From: Monomorium pharaonis
Taxonomy: Eukaryota; Arthropoda; Insecta; Hymenoptera; Formicidae
DNA length: 64,000 nucleotides
Reading direction: 5' to 3'
NCBI RefSeq assembly: GCF_013373865.1
Contig: NC_050468.1
Location: 2,259,978-2,323,977, forward strand
Under the pieces are notes generated by a model. The model was not told the origin of the DNA, made no database searches, and saw only the letters and a program-made list of their open reading frames with translations. A program made the position numbers and the translations under genes. This document shows positions 1 through 11,730 of the stretch, in pieces. Numbering within the stretch: the stretch's first letter is position 1; the number at the start of each line of letters is the position of its first letter.

Positions 1-1030
1 AAGTGCTTAATTTTAGCCTCCTAATGTAGACGGCCACCTTAACTTATGTTAAATATATATACACAAATATACATGCAAACGTATGCAAATATATACGTGC
101 ACGTTAAATATATAAAAAGTGTTAACGTTTTTATAAGTTTGCAAAAAAATTGTATGAGGACCAAAGATCTCTTTCCCATTACTAATGGGTATTTTAGCAT
201 TAAGAGATTTAAGTTTCATGTGATGCGCCTGCGCGAGAACAACCGGCCCGCCTATCAACACTGATATTAAACTTATTCGCCCGTGTAATATATCCGTATA
301 AATGTATTTTCAAACTCATTATATTAAATTATATAATTATCTTTATTATCAGAGTGTGCTATGTGCATATAGTGTAAATAATATAATTATGCAAATAGTT
401 ATTGCAGTTTATATTTTATACTTCTCTGTTGATATTATATACTTTGTTATATTGTATTTGCAGTTTTAAATATTAAAAAAATACTTTGCTTTGTATTAAT
501 TTATATTCGCATTTGTAACAATGAAAATGTACGTATGCACATACGTATATATATGCTACTTTTGTTATATATGTACATGCATTTATGCTTTATATCATGT
601 AATACGTTGAGTATTATGCAATTAAGATTAATCCGTTTTTATGTTCTAATATTAAAATATACGCAGGAGAGACAATTATTGAATGTGACACAACAAAAGA
701 AATAACGCAACTTCTAGCGCGGCTCCTGTAGCGCGAAATTATCATCTCGTTTTGCCAAAATTAAGAATAATGGAACCCATATATTATTATATATGGATGG
801 ATTTGCCTTTCAATGCTCTTTAATTTTTGTTCCAAAATTTTCAAAATCTCGAAAAAAGGGGTGGGAGTGTGATAAAGTAACAAGTTTAAAATTTTTGAAG
901 AATCTAAAATACTATTGTAATAAGTATATATAAAATGCCATAAAACTTTTGTATAAAACATTTTTTCATAAACCTTATATTTTCAAAAATATTCGCTAAA
1001 AACGAAAAAATGCGTTATTTTCAAAGGGTG
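1..1030. other. AT-rich DNA, no gene recognised
   Basis: Low-GC sequence with many TATA-like runs. The only ORFs are short and of biased composition. I see no protein motif, RNA gene or clear repeat before the MITE at 1039. Confidence 0.6.
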
Positions 1031-1038
1031 GTTTCAAC

Positions 1039-1935
1039 GGGTGGCACTCACTTGGACACGGTTTAAATGGACGGTATCTTGCGCACGGTTTAAATGACCA
1101 CGGTGCATTTGTATACTATGCATTTGGGCACAAAAGAAATTTTATTAAAAATGTACACCAGTCATATGCACACGTAAAATTTAATCACCGGATATTTGCA
1201 CACAAAAAAATGCCCACCGTTCACTTGGACACGTAAAAATTGCACACCATTCATTTTTACACCCCTCACTTGCACACTATTCACTTGCACACCGTTCACT
1301 TGCCCCCCACTCATTTGCACACCAAGAAATGCGCACCGATCATTTGCACACGGAAAGATGCACACCGATCATTTGCACACGGAAAGATGCACACTGATCA
1401 TTTGCACACGTAAAAATGCGCACTGATCATTTGTACACGGAAAGATGCACACCGTTCAATTGCACACTGTTTATTTGCACACCGTTCAGTTACACACCGT
1501 TCAATTGCAAACCGTTCAATTGCACACCGTTCAATTGCACATGCTTTAATTGCAAATGATCAATGCGCATCTTTTCGTGTGCAAATGATCGGTGCGCATT
1601 TCTTGGTGTGCAATTGAGTGGTGGGCAAGTGAACGGCGTGCAAGTGAATGGTGTGGAATTGAGCGGTGTGCAAATAAATAGTATACAACTTTTACGTGTC
1701 CAAGTGAACGGTGGGCATTTTTTCGTGTGCAAATATCCGCTGATCAATTTTACGTGTGTATATAACTGGTGTACATTTTTAATAAAAATTTTTTTGTGTC
1801 CAAATGCACAGTTTGCAAATGCACCGTGTGCAAATGCACTGTAGTCATTTGAATCGTGCGCAAGATATCTTGTCCAAAAGCACCGTGTCCAAATGCACCG
1901 TGTCCATTTGAACCGTGTGCAAGTGCACCGCTCCC
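1039..1935. mobile_element. Family A MITE, copy 1 (no core)
   Basis: A non-coding element with 8-bp target duplications GTTTCAAC at 1031-1038 and 1936-1943. It starts GGGTGGCACTC and ends GCACCGCTCCC, which are imperfect inverted termini. The body is an array of roughly 15-bp units such as TTGCACACCGTTCAA. They run in one orientation up to about 1555 and as reverse complement after that, so the whole element can fold back. Many units alternate with a variant containing GGAAAGATG. Unlike the copy at 15445, the two half-arrays meet directly with no microsatellite core. The 8-bp duplication fits the hAT superfamily, but P-like or Merlin-like elements also give about 8 bp. Short ORFs across it are shadows of the repeat. 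Confidence 0.85.
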
Positions 1936-2034
1936 GTTTCAACCTCTAAACGTCGAGATACGCCGCTAAAATAAATATTGGTCTAATATTTTTTCATATT
2001 CTACATCATATCCAAAGCTCATTAAAATCGAGGA

Positions 2035-2870
2035 GGGACAGTTCTGTCCGTTTGCTTGTAAGTGCGTGGAAGCATTTCGCTTGAGAAACATTAGAGCCAA
2101 AACGGTTGCGGAGGTTTTCATGTAATCTCCAGGTACGGAGTACCCTTAGAAGTTCATACAAACCCAGGAAAGAATTTTGAGTCAAAGCTTTTTGCTGAAT
2201 TAATGTATTTACTCGGAATAAGGATGACGAGAACTACAGTCCTTCATCCTCAATCTGATGGGCAAGTCAAAAGACAGCATCAGACTATTACAAACTTTTT
2301 AGCAAAATATATCTCTGAGAATCAGAAGTACTGGGACCGTTGGGTTCCCATATCTTTATTAGCTTACAGATCTTCTAGGTATGAGACTACCGGCACTTTC
2401 CTTGTGGAATTATACTTTGCTCATGATTTGAGATTGCCTTTGGACTTGATTAGGTAAAAAAAGACCTCCCAGTCTAAGTGAAGAAGACTCTCAGTCGGTA
2501 GTTGGCTACGTTGCGAAGGAGAAACTCAAACAGATTCGCTTCAAGGCTAAGGGACGTATGGACGTGAAATTTTCACAAATAAAGACCCGTTACGATTTAA
2601 GGGCTAAACAAGTCGTTTTTCAGAAGAGTAGAATTTAGAAGATTTTTCTCTGTCCCTACGAGAATTGTAGAGCCAAACTTTTTGGCTCTACAATCTTCGT
2701 AGGAACAGAGAAAAATCTTCTAAATTACACAGGAACTGGGAGGACTTTTTCTTGTAGTAAAAAAACTCAGTAATGTAGTTTATCGAATTTAAAAGTCATC
2801 AAGACATAAAGCAAGATGGTACATTTGGATAGATTAGCTCCATATTTCAAAAAATAGTTTGAAGTTAAAT
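2035..2870 (+). pseudogene. Ty3/gypsy integrase remnant
   Basis: Translation gives the core and C-terminal part of a Ty3/gypsy integrase: VEAFRLRNIRAKTVAEVF near 2070-2125, then HTNPGKNFES, LHPQSDGQVKRQHQT, and a C-terminal stretch ending VHLDRLAPY-like near 2820-2850. The second catalytic Asp region (normally TDQG) reads TNPG, so the enzyme would be dead even without the stops and frameshifts at about 2125, 2457 and 2640. Integrase inserts the cDNA copy into the genome. Reverse transcriptase and the zinc-binding domain are not present upstream. The LTR-like sequence at 3578 lies downstream in the expected order. This is a decayed 3' end of a gypsy element. Confidence 0.85.
2632..2726. repeat. 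Inverted duplication inside gypsy integrase
   Basis: Two arms of about 45 bases are near-perfect reverse complements with only a few bases between them. The right arm belongs to the integrase reading frame (WLYNLRRNREKSSKL in another frame). The left arm is therefore an inverted copy pasted in front of its own template. It breaks the ORF and would form a strong hairpin. Confidence 0.85.
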
Positions 2871-3577
2871 AAGGAAAGTCGGAGCCCGTGAGAGGAAAGA
2901 ACGTGAAGAACAGGTTTTTTTAAGATTTTGATGTTTTTGTTTTCTTTTACTGCTTCGGATGTTTATTTTCAGAAGGGTAAAAAAGATTACTTCTGTGAGA
3001 TGAACCAAATCCGCGAGCCGAGTCCCGAACAACTTGGATTTCCTCTGCAGGAGGAAAAAGGTCTTCACTTTAAAAAGTCTGCTTCTTCCACGATTTTTGA
3101 ACCGTGGTTTTACCGTGGGATTAAGGCGAATGCCGAGACAGGAACTTGAGGAGTCTGAAAAGACGTAGGGTTTATGGCAAGCTTTTTTTGTTCATCCTCC
3201 TTGTTCGAAGATCAGGAGAAGACTGGCGTTGGCGGCAGTGCGAAGAGAAGGAACGACGGTCCAGTAGCAGGCAGTAATCCTGTGAAAAGAGCTTGGGGAG
3301 GTTGCCCTTGGGTCGGCGGAAAGAGGCTGCAACTGCTAGGGCAACCCCCTCCGGAGAAAGCCGTTTTGGGAACGACTCCGGAAGGAGCGCCTTAAGAGGA
3401 AGAGGACTTAAAGTCCTGAAGTGAATTGGAACCGGCAAGGCGGAGCCTGGTAACCTGAGTAGTCCGGAGTAGGGCATGAAAACATCTCGAGATTCTGGAG
3501 TCCGCTTCAAAGTTAGGAACGACTTGAAACTGCTCTTCCGGATTGTCGGGGACGACAATCTTGAAGAGGGAGGGCAG
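2871..3577 (+). other. Gypsy 3' non-coding stretch with polypurine tract
   Basis: This lies between the integrase end and the LTR. No env or other protein motif is recognisable in the short ORFs. It ends in a purine run, GAAGAGGGAGGG at about 3563-3574, directly before TGTTACG. That is where the plus-strand primer (polypurine tract) of an LTR retrotransposon belongs. Confidence 0.5.
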
Positions 3578-3919
3578 TGTTACGCCCGTGCTGGACGCCC
3601 GATGAAGTAAGTCGTTGCTCTCGCGGGATGTTCTCCTTAGCAACGCGGTTGTGGACAAACAACGCCTGTCAGATTTGGCTTGGAGTCTTCGGACCGAAGT
3701 TTCGCGGCGCGCTTCTTTCTGCATTCTTCTGCCAATAAATGTGTTCTTGTTCTTTACGACGGTATTTTCTCGGTTCGTCTGCAACTTCGTCGAGACTTCA
3801 ATTCACTCTACTTCATTTCTTTAAACCTTTGGGCACCAGGCGCGACTCGTCGCGCCGTACAAAATTCACAAATTAGCTAATCACGACGGCTAATTACCCA
3901 GTAGTCCGCTCCTACACAA
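3578..3919 (+). repeat. Gypsy LTR
   Basis: It begins TGTTACGCCCG right after a purine tract and ends CTCCTACACA (TG...CA). About 342 bp. It sits 3' of the integrase remnant, so it is the 3' LTR of that element. What follows resembles a primer-binding site and leader rather than plain flanking DNA. No second LTR copy was found in the window, so the end points are inferred from the termini. Confidence 0.6.
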
Positions 3920-3922
3920 AAT

Positions 3923-3935
3923 GGTAGCGGAGTTC
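3923..3935 (+). promoter_or_regulatory. Possible primer-binding site after LTR
   Basis: TGGTAGCGGAG starts 3 bases after the LTR end. It resembles the TGGTGGCAGCGG that follows the LTR at 62693-63158. A tRNA primer site belongs after a 5' LTR, so this LTR may join two element copies. tRNA identity not determined. Confidence 0.4.
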
Positions 3936-4089
3936 TTATAATAAGATGTTCTTTTTCGGAGAGTGGGAGAGAAAGTTCACAGTCACTAACAACTCATTTA
4001 ATAATAATATAATAAATTGTACATTAATAAAATTTATAACAAGTAAAGGTTACAACCATAATTAGCTGCTCGAAGATTCTAATAACGTA

Positions 4090-5594
4090 TCGGAGACGCG
4101 ATTACGGCTCAACGTATTTACAGCAATCATATCCGAATTCACAATGCACTCGATAATCGCTCTGTACGGCGACAGTACAACTACGGCCATAAAGATAGCT
4201 TGGTATTACGCAAACAACTAACGCGATTCTCCTCGACGCTCGGGACACATACGCATTTTACTCGATATTTTACACGCGATTCTACACGCGATTCTACACG
4301 CGATCCTACACTCCATTCGATACGCAATTTTATACATTGCATAGGAAGTTCAAACATCTACGACGAGGTATAGCCTTGCCCGTCGCGAGCCTTACACAGA
4401 TCTCCACGAGGCGGATACGACGCCTCGGTATAACGCTATTGTCCCCGGGTACTCGGTATCCTCGTTCGGGAAGCGGATCCCTCGAGATCTCGTCTTGGCG
4501 CAATGCCCGCTACTCGGGGCCTTCGATATTCTTAATCTCGGTACACGAATCTCGGAAATCTCACTCTCTCGCGTTGTCCCAGTGTCCCGAAAATCGCAAT
4601 CTATATTTACAATGTGACTGTCGGCTCGGCGGCTTTCGAGGGGGAGAATTACAGGAAAAGGGCCTTAGATTATGAGACGGAGTTCGACACGCGCCCCGGA
4701 TATTCTCGGTATTACTAATTTTTCTTGCCGCGATATTCTCTTACGGCGTCTACCAACTGCTTTACTATCTCGCGAATCGCGGGGTGACCGTGCCGTCTCC
4801 GTCCTTACCGCATGGTCGAAGTGGTGGCCTTGCAGTAGTCGTGGACGTCGCTGGTGGCCGCTGGTCCGCACCCTTATTCACCTTGCCGAACAGTGACGAA
4901 CTGTGAGCGGCCGGGGACGCCGGTAGTGGCTTGTGCATCAATCGCGCTTCGATTCGCGCACACGGATCGCTAGTCGATGGGGGCGTCTGCCCGTCCTGCA
5001 GGATCTCAGCGTCCAAGGGTGCCTCTGGTCCTAACGCCGCGCAATTTGAAGGCTGCAGCTCGCACGTCTCAATGGCTTCCCTTGCGATTCTGGCTCCTAC
5101 CGGACCGGCTCGGGGGTGATCCGGCTGACTCTTCGAGGCTGTGACGGCCACTCCTGCTAAGGTTTCCTTCACCGGCTGGCTGACGGGCGTAAGAGTGCAC
5201 ACGATTTTCCCGGCGTCGTCTCTGACGGCACTTGGTTACTTTGCTCCTTTCTCTCATTCTCTACAACAAGACATAACGGCAGTGTCTGTCCCACGACTTT
5301 CCTTACTTATCTCGGTATACTCAGATACTTGACCTGATTCGTGGTTCTTCGGCTGTCCGGGACCCCGCCGCCTGGTCGTCTCGGCTCTCCATTGACAGTC
5401 CCTCGACGGCTGCTCCTTAATTTACAATTACGCGCGGCTCTAAATGACTCTTCCCGGCCGGGCCGTTCCGGCTTTTGTGACGGGCGAGAAACGCCACGTC
5501 ACATCTTAAACCCATCATTTCTTTTGCCGCGTGTAAGTGTGTGAGTGAAGGTGTGAGGAAACACCGCGGAGCCGCAACACCACGCGAGTGTAAC
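4090..5594 (-). other. GC-rich LTR-like sequence, unresolved
   Basis: About 1.5 kb, markedly more GC-rich than its surroundings, with short ORFs on both strands and no recognisable domain. On the minus strand it starts TGTTACACTCGCGTGG at about 5594, as an LTR might, and contains a TTGTAAATATA stretch like the one in the solo LTR at 24238-25157. Near 4262-4312 the unit TACACGCGATTC is repeated. I read it as a retroelement LTR and leader fragment. No PBS, TSD or partner LTR was found. Confidence 0.35.
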
Positions 5595-5929
5595 AATATT
5601 TTTAATATAAGAGGATGTTTATACTAAAATTAATGTTATTATTTATCATTATGTTTGAAAATTTTTGTGTTTGAAAATTTTCTTTTTTTCAGGCTAAACT
5701 AAAGCATATTAATTGTTAGATCCCAGAATCATTTACGAGAATTAATTTTTTTATGGGTCAGTAAGTATATATTTATATATTAACTTAATTATGTAATATA
5801 TTTAAGTTAATATCTAACTAATCTAACCGGTAGCCGATAACCGATAACCTAAAATATAGATCATGCTATGTGATATTTTCTCTTTTCTTTGTTCATAAAT
5901 AGAGGTTCTTCAGCAAACAAACTCACGAA
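5595..5929. other. AT-rich spacer
   Basis: No gene or repeat identified beyond a short GGTAGCCGATAACCGATAACC stutter near 5829. It directly precedes the hAT transposase remnant. Confidence 0.5.
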
Positions 5930-7005
5930 CTATATCCTGTTCATGATTGCATCAGAGAATCTATCGCTATCTATTGCAGACTCCAAGGCGTTTAAGCGTC
6001 ATGAATACGGCTGCCCCGCTGTATGTTCCCAGCACAAGAACTATTACGCGTCTTATTGATGCTAATTATGACATTCTAAAAAATATATTTAAAGAAGATT
6101 TAAAATGTAGCACGTATACATTAACGTGTGATATCTGGACTGATGTAGGTATCTCAAAGTTATCTTGGCGTTACCATTCATTATTTAAAGCACAAACTAG
6201 TCTTAAGAAACGCGACGATAAGTATTTTTTAACTAACGAAGAATCATACTGCTAACTATATTACAAAAACAATATTATCTATAATACAATCATTCGGAAT
6301 AGATATAACAAATATCACAGCTATCGTCACTGACAGCGCTGCAAATATGATAAAAGCGATCACTGATGGATTTGGTTCTGCTAAACATTTACCTTGTATC
6401 GCGCATGCCTTATTTTACTTGGTTCCAAACGCTATGAAATTGTGCCTTCGTATCGAAGAAATTATCGTTAAAGTAAAATCTATTGTAACTATAGTAAAAC
6501 GTTGTAGCATCTAACGAGCTAAAAAGATTGCAGATACGTGACGGAAAAACTGACAGTACAGCATTAAAATTCAAACAAGATGTGCCTACGCGTTGGAATT
6601 CAATTTATAATATGATTATACGTTTTCTGGAAAAGATTATGTATATCTTGTACTTCTAACGTGTCCAATGTCTCCCAGAATACTTTCTTGCAAAGAAATT
6701 GGGAGCGTCCCGTTTGCCCACGTCAATATTGGCCACGGTCCCGATTGGCCACGTCAATATTGGCTACGCGTCAATATTGGCCACGTCAATTATTGGCCAC
6801 GCGTCATTATTGGCCACGCGTCAATATTGACAACGTCAATATTGGCCACGCATGATATTGCCGACGTCAATATTGGCCATGCGTCAATATTAACCACGTC
6901 ATTATTGCCCACGCGTCAATATTGGCCACGTCATTACTATATATGGGTTTGCGACTTGGACGGGGTGGGTGTAGGAGGGGAGGGGCGAAGACCCTCCTTG
7001 CACCC

Positions 7006-7048
<43 letters not shown>

Positions 7049-8210
7049 TGTGTGACACGTGGGCAATATTGACGCGTGGCCAATAGTGACGTGACCAATA
7101 TTGACGCGTGGGCAATAATGACGTGGTCAATATTGACGTGGCCATTATTGACGTGGGCAATATCACGCATGGCCAATATTGACGTGGTCAATATTGACGC
7201 GTGGCCAATAATGACGCGTAGCCAATTTTGACGTGGCCATTATTGACGTGGCCATTATTAACGTGAGCATTATTGACGTAGCCAATATTGACGTGGCCAA
7301 TATTGACGTGACTAATCCACCCCGTGGTCAATCGGGATCGTGGTCAATATTGACGTGACCAATATTGATGTGGTCAATATTGACGTGGCCAATGTTGACG
7401 TGGCCAATCGGGACCGTGGCCAATATTGACATGGCCAAACGGGTGCCACTCAAGAAATTGATATTTTAGAAGATACTGTACGAATTTTAGATCCGATGGA
7501 ATTTGTCATTACCGAGATAAGAGGTGATGCATATCCAACTAATAGCTTGGTGATTTCTGTTATTCACTGCATGAAAGGTACTATAAAAAACTGTGTTGCT
7601 CTAACCGTTGAAGGCAATGAATTCGGAAACATCATTTTGTTTGAAATTCAGCGACGCTTCAAAGGTATTGAGTTGTACAAGATACTTGCAGTATCAACTA
7701 TTTTGAACCCGCAATTTAAACGTATGCATTTTCAGTTACCAAGAGTTATTTCCGGCACTATATCGTACATTAACCGTCAAGAAAAAATAGCCGCTAATAA
7801 TGAGGAGTTAAATAACGTAGATCATAGATCTAGAAACGCAAATCAAAAGCAAAATAAATGAGTTCAACGTGTGGGCTATTCATGACAATTTGTTCGAATC
7901 ATACGTATCATTTCTCGATACATTTGATGACGTGAGTCTTGAATTACGGCAATTTTTTAATCAGCCAATTATCCCGCAAAACAAAGACCCATTTGAGCAT
8001 TGGCAGAGGCTTAAGTCAGTCTATCCGACACTTTTCACAGTCACAATGCGGTATTTATCTGTCGTTGCAACCTCAGTACCTTCTGAGCACGTGTTTTTGA
8101 AAGCTGGACTCATCAAATCAGACTTATGAAGCAGACTTAGTGGAAAACAATTAAATAGTCTACTTTTCTTGAGTTCGCTTATTGAAGAAAATTGCATACT
8201 CGACTAATAA
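5930..8210 (+). pseudogene. hAT transposase pseudogene
   Basis: Parts of a hAT-superfamily transposase occur in order over several frames. There is an N-terminal catalytic section with CDIWTDVGISKLSWRYHS (about 6128-6180), then AIVTDSAANM and GSAKHLPCIAHAL (about 6330-6420), the conserved VPTRWNSIYNM (about 6585), RILDPMEFVITEIRGDAYPT (about 7480), and a C-terminal hATC dimerisation domain with RYLSVVATSVPSEHVFLKAG (about 8050-8105). The enzyme would cut and paste the element DNA in the nucleus. Frameshifts near 6243 and 7861 and the 751-bp MITE at 6701 inactivate it. Removing the MITE plus one AAGAAATT restores the frame through SCKEIDILEDTVRI. No BED finger or terminal repeats were located. 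Confidence 0.9.
6701..7451. mobile_element. Family B MITE inserted in hAT transposase
   Basis: Flanked by perfect 8-bp duplications AAGAAATT (6693-6700 and 7452-7459). It starts GGGAGCGTCCCGTTTG and ends CAAACGGGTGCCACTC, giving inverted termini with an offset. The left half is an array of units like ATTGGCCACGTCAAT, also with CACGCG. The right half is the same array in reverse complement. Between them (about 6943-7056) lies the shared core: TGGGTTTGCGACTTGGACGG, a G-rich block with inverted halves, and a (TG)n run. It carries no coding capacity. Excising it restores the host reading frame, which fixes both ends to the base. Confidence 0.93.
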
Positions 8211-9022
8211 AAAATCAAGTTTTCTCTATATGATTTCTCCATATATATTTATATATCTATATAATATATTCCCTATTATAATTATTATTGCGTGTATATA
8301 TATAGCATTAAGTTTTATGTATGATATATGATTAATGTTGTAAAAGACGTTACTTACAGTAAAGATTATTTGCACTGGTTGTATTATATATTCAAAAATG
8401 ACAATTGGCAGGTATTCCTCATCTGTACATTGTGTTTCTGCTTTATGTGCATGCGATGGTTATTGCTAGAGAGAAGGCTGAGAGACGACACGGCCCGGTT
8501 TTAGGTGATCCTCAACCTCGATACACCCATTATGAAGCTCGAAAATTATGCACATGAACTACGTAGCCAATGTGGCACGTTTGGGCGAGCGGATAACACA
8601 TATGTGCACAATTTTGGTTGCGTTCCGTGCTATGTACACGAAATGTGCCGGTAGCACAGAGTTATTGATTTTTCGAGCGAGAAGATACAAGAGCGAGCGA
8701 GAGGTCAATAAGAAAGAACGAGACAATATTAGCAGTGAGCGAGATGAGAATAACAACACGCAGAACGCTGAGGGCTCGACGATCGGATCCAGCTTTGCTG
8801 TTACTCCTATCTCCCTCGTCCTTTTATATTTATATTTTCTCGATCGCTCATGTAACGACTATAGCTGCGTTTCGATATTCACTGTCAGTACTGAAATTCT
8901 ACAGTGTATGTGACGTAAACTATAGATTTTCAGTACTGGTAGTGAATATCGAAACGCAGCCTATGTCTTAAGCTTAAGCTAAATTGACACGTCTTTTAAA
9001 TTAATAAAAAATTTATTAATTA

Positions 9023-11317
9023 CACAGGCACACACAAAAAAAGTAGTTGGTCCGATGGACTAGACTAGTCAATCCTTATGTATTTCGACCCGCTGAATCC
9101 GAATCCAAGGTCAGAATTGCAAAGTTAGCTCGCATTTCCTAACCTCAAACAATAATTTTTTTTTAATGTTGGTCCGGCGGACCAGACAAGTCTATCCTTA
9201 TGTATTTTGACCCGCTGAATTCAAATCCAAGGTCAGAATTGCTGAATTGGCTCATTTTTTCCTAATCTCAAAAAACACCTTGTAAAAGCAGTTTGAATCA
9301 CAAATGTATAATCCGGAACGTGCAGGCTTGCGTAACCACATTACCCGAGGAAAATTTTTTAGGAAACCACAAAAGTGAAGATCACAGAGAAAAGATAACG
9401 GAATAGATGGAAAACTATGTTGTCTAATGCATCTTAAGTTGCATTTCTTAGATTCTCATATCGACTACTTCCCAGAAAATCTAGGTGATTATAGTAAAGA
9501 ACATGGAGAAAAATTCCATTAGGACATCAAGGAGATGTAGTATCGATATCAAGGCAAGTGGGATGTGAATATAATGGTTGATTTCTGCTGGACACTCAAA
9601 CGTGATGTCTCTGTAAAAGGAAAGAAACGTAAGAGAAAGTGTTTGGGAAACGCAAGATAAGAAAGAAAAATGCTTTGGAATGACAAGGATAGCTTATGGA
9701 TCGTACAGAGAAGACTACGTATTATTTTTAAAGACACAAATATATTTCCATTTAATTATCATTATCGATTACAAATTCCGAATGTTGCGTACTTCTTCTA
9801 ACGAGAGTAATAAATTTTGCAAAGCTAAAAATCAATTTTAAGTGCAATAAAATTATGCATTTGAAATAAACATCATTATCAATATATCTGAAAATAATCA
9901 ATTAACATTTCAGGTTATTTAGATCCACGTAAGTCGTATTAAACTTACTATGAGGAAATGCGTGAATGGTCAGATGACGCTCACGAGAGCGAGAGAAACG
10001 ACCCACGTGATGACGCTCACGAGAGCGGGAACGTCGACCAACGTGCTTTCACGCAGTCGCGTACGTGCATGACGCCTCATGGCGCGGAACGCTATTGCAT
10101 TCCGTTGTTTCCTTTCGAAGGTAACAATTCGCTCTCGAAAAAATACTTTTTGAGGTGATGATTGTATGACGTGGCTTGAGCGCCTCAATCCGAAAAATCA
10201 CTCTCAATAGCCCGTCTCAAAGGGCTCCCCGCAGCGGCGATCCCGTGATTCGTGAACGCAAAATGGAGATATGCCGATCCTTTCTGCGCTTCACAGAATC
10301 GTGCAGAAGGTTTCCGATAATTACAAATATAGCACACTGCTTCCCAAGATGACGAATCACATTTTTGACGCACTCAGACCTTTAGAAAGATGGCGAACCT
10401 CGTGTTCGATGCATTCACAGAGAGCTATACAGCAAAAAAACAGAGAGAGACGCCGGCGGGGTTGATATCAACAAATCACATCAAAAAAAAAAAAATACTC
10501 GGTCAGCAACGCCAAGCCGATAGATGACGGAGCAAGTCGATTGCACCCGAAGCTGCTTAATGAGCTCCTCCGATCATACTTCGTTGCCGAAAACAAAACG
10601 AGATCGGTCGAGCGCATCCGATGACGCGTGCCGAGAGAGAAAAAGAACAGTGAATAATAAAGGAAAACAGGCGACGCTTTGTCATTCAGGCAGAAGGGTT
10701 GAGAATATCTCTCTCTCCCCCTCTCTCTCTCTCTCAGCTCTGAACAGAAAGCCATTGCACAGAATCATCCAGAATAAAAGAAATATAATAGAAAAAGGGA
10801 GTAAATCTTTTACGCTATTTACAGAAGCTCAAACTTGTCATACGTATTAAATTTTCCCCGAGTAATGTGGTTACGCAAGCCTGCACGTTCCGGATTATAC
10901 ATTTGTGATCCAAACTGCTTTACAAGATGTTTTTTGAGGTTAGAAAAAAATGAGCCAATGACATGCAGCAATTCTGACATTGAATTTGGATTCAGCGGGT
11001 CAAAATACATAAAAATAGACTATTTTGGTCCGCCGGACCAACATTATAAAAAAAAATTTTTTTTGAGGTTAGGAAATGCGAGCTAACTCTGCAATTCTGA
11101 CATTGGATTCGGTTTCAGCGGGTCAAAATACATAAGGATTGACTAGTCTGGTCCGCTGGACCAACATTTAAAAAAATTTTTTTTTTGAGGTTAGAAAATG
11201 CAAGCTAACTTTGTAATTCTGACCTTGGATTCGAATTCAGCGGGTCCAAATACATAAAGATTGACTAGTCTAGTCCGCCGGACCAACCACTTTTTTTTTA
11301 GTGTGTGTGTGCTTGTG
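9023..11317. mobile_element. TTA-flanked MITE with cargo, copy 1
   Basis: Bounded by TTA at 9020-9022 and 11318-11320. It starts CACAGGCACACAC and ends GTGTGTGCTTGTG, inverted termini. Inside each end are 100-125-bp subterminal units, each starting at a TGGTCCGGCGGACCA-like palindrome followed by CTAGACTAGTCAATCC and GACCCGCTGAATCCGAAT. They face outward-in at both ends (two on the left, three on the right). An inner inverted repeat pairs about 9290-9360 with 10845-10920. CAC termini with a 3-bp duplication suggest CACTA/EnSpm. The repeated TTA target could instead mean PIF/Harbinger. Copy 2 of E lacks this insert and gives the empty site. Confidence 0.88.
9365..10845. other. Unidentified cargo inside TTA MITE
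   Basis: About 1.5 kb between the subterminal arrays, absent from the smaller copy at 19755-20533. It holds several short ORFs on both strands (60-108 codons), none with a motif I recognise, and a CT microsatellite at about 10705-10738. Near 9970-10030 the 9-mer GACGCTCACGAGAGCG recurs. It could be a remnant of the autonomous element's transposase, captured host sequence, or a still older insertion. Confidence 0.45.
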
Positions 11318-11576
11318 TTATTAAATCATAACATTTAACACTTTTAAATACATTTTTATACACGAGTATATATACATATAATACACTGCTAAAAAAATTA
11401 ATACATCATTTTTTTCAGTAAAATTTTAAACTGTTTGACGATTGATGCAATTCGGCAATATATATTTTATTAGAAAATAATTACAATCAACAAGGAGACT
11501 TTGAACTTAACAGGTTGTTGCTTCTTTTATAAGTTTAAATAACAAAATTATTCGAATAATTTTTATAATATTTTGT

Positions 11577-11730
11577 CTGGCGGAAAAATTTTCTACAAAA
11601 TTCTAAAAAACTACAACAATTTACAAAAGTGTTCCAATTCTAACATTTTTCTGTAGAAACTACAGTAAAATGCTAGAATTGAAACACTTGTAAATTGTTT
11701 TTTAGAATTTTATAGAAATTTTTCCGCCAG
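11577..11730. mobile_element. Hairpin MITE (CTGGCGGAAAAA ends)
   Basis: About 154 bp that fold almost end to end. The left half runs from CTGGCGGAAAAATTTTCTAC and is repeated in reverse complement up to TTTTTCCGCCAG. The homologous hairpin in the other copy of E (about 24115-25190) is split by a solo LTR. No clear target duplication was seen, and no coding capacity. Confidence 0.75.

Noticed and set aside
1039..1935. CRISPR-like regular short repeats
   Set aside because: Units of ~15 bp have no unique spacers, invert at the centre and are bounded by 8-bp duplications. The DNA is eukaryotic.
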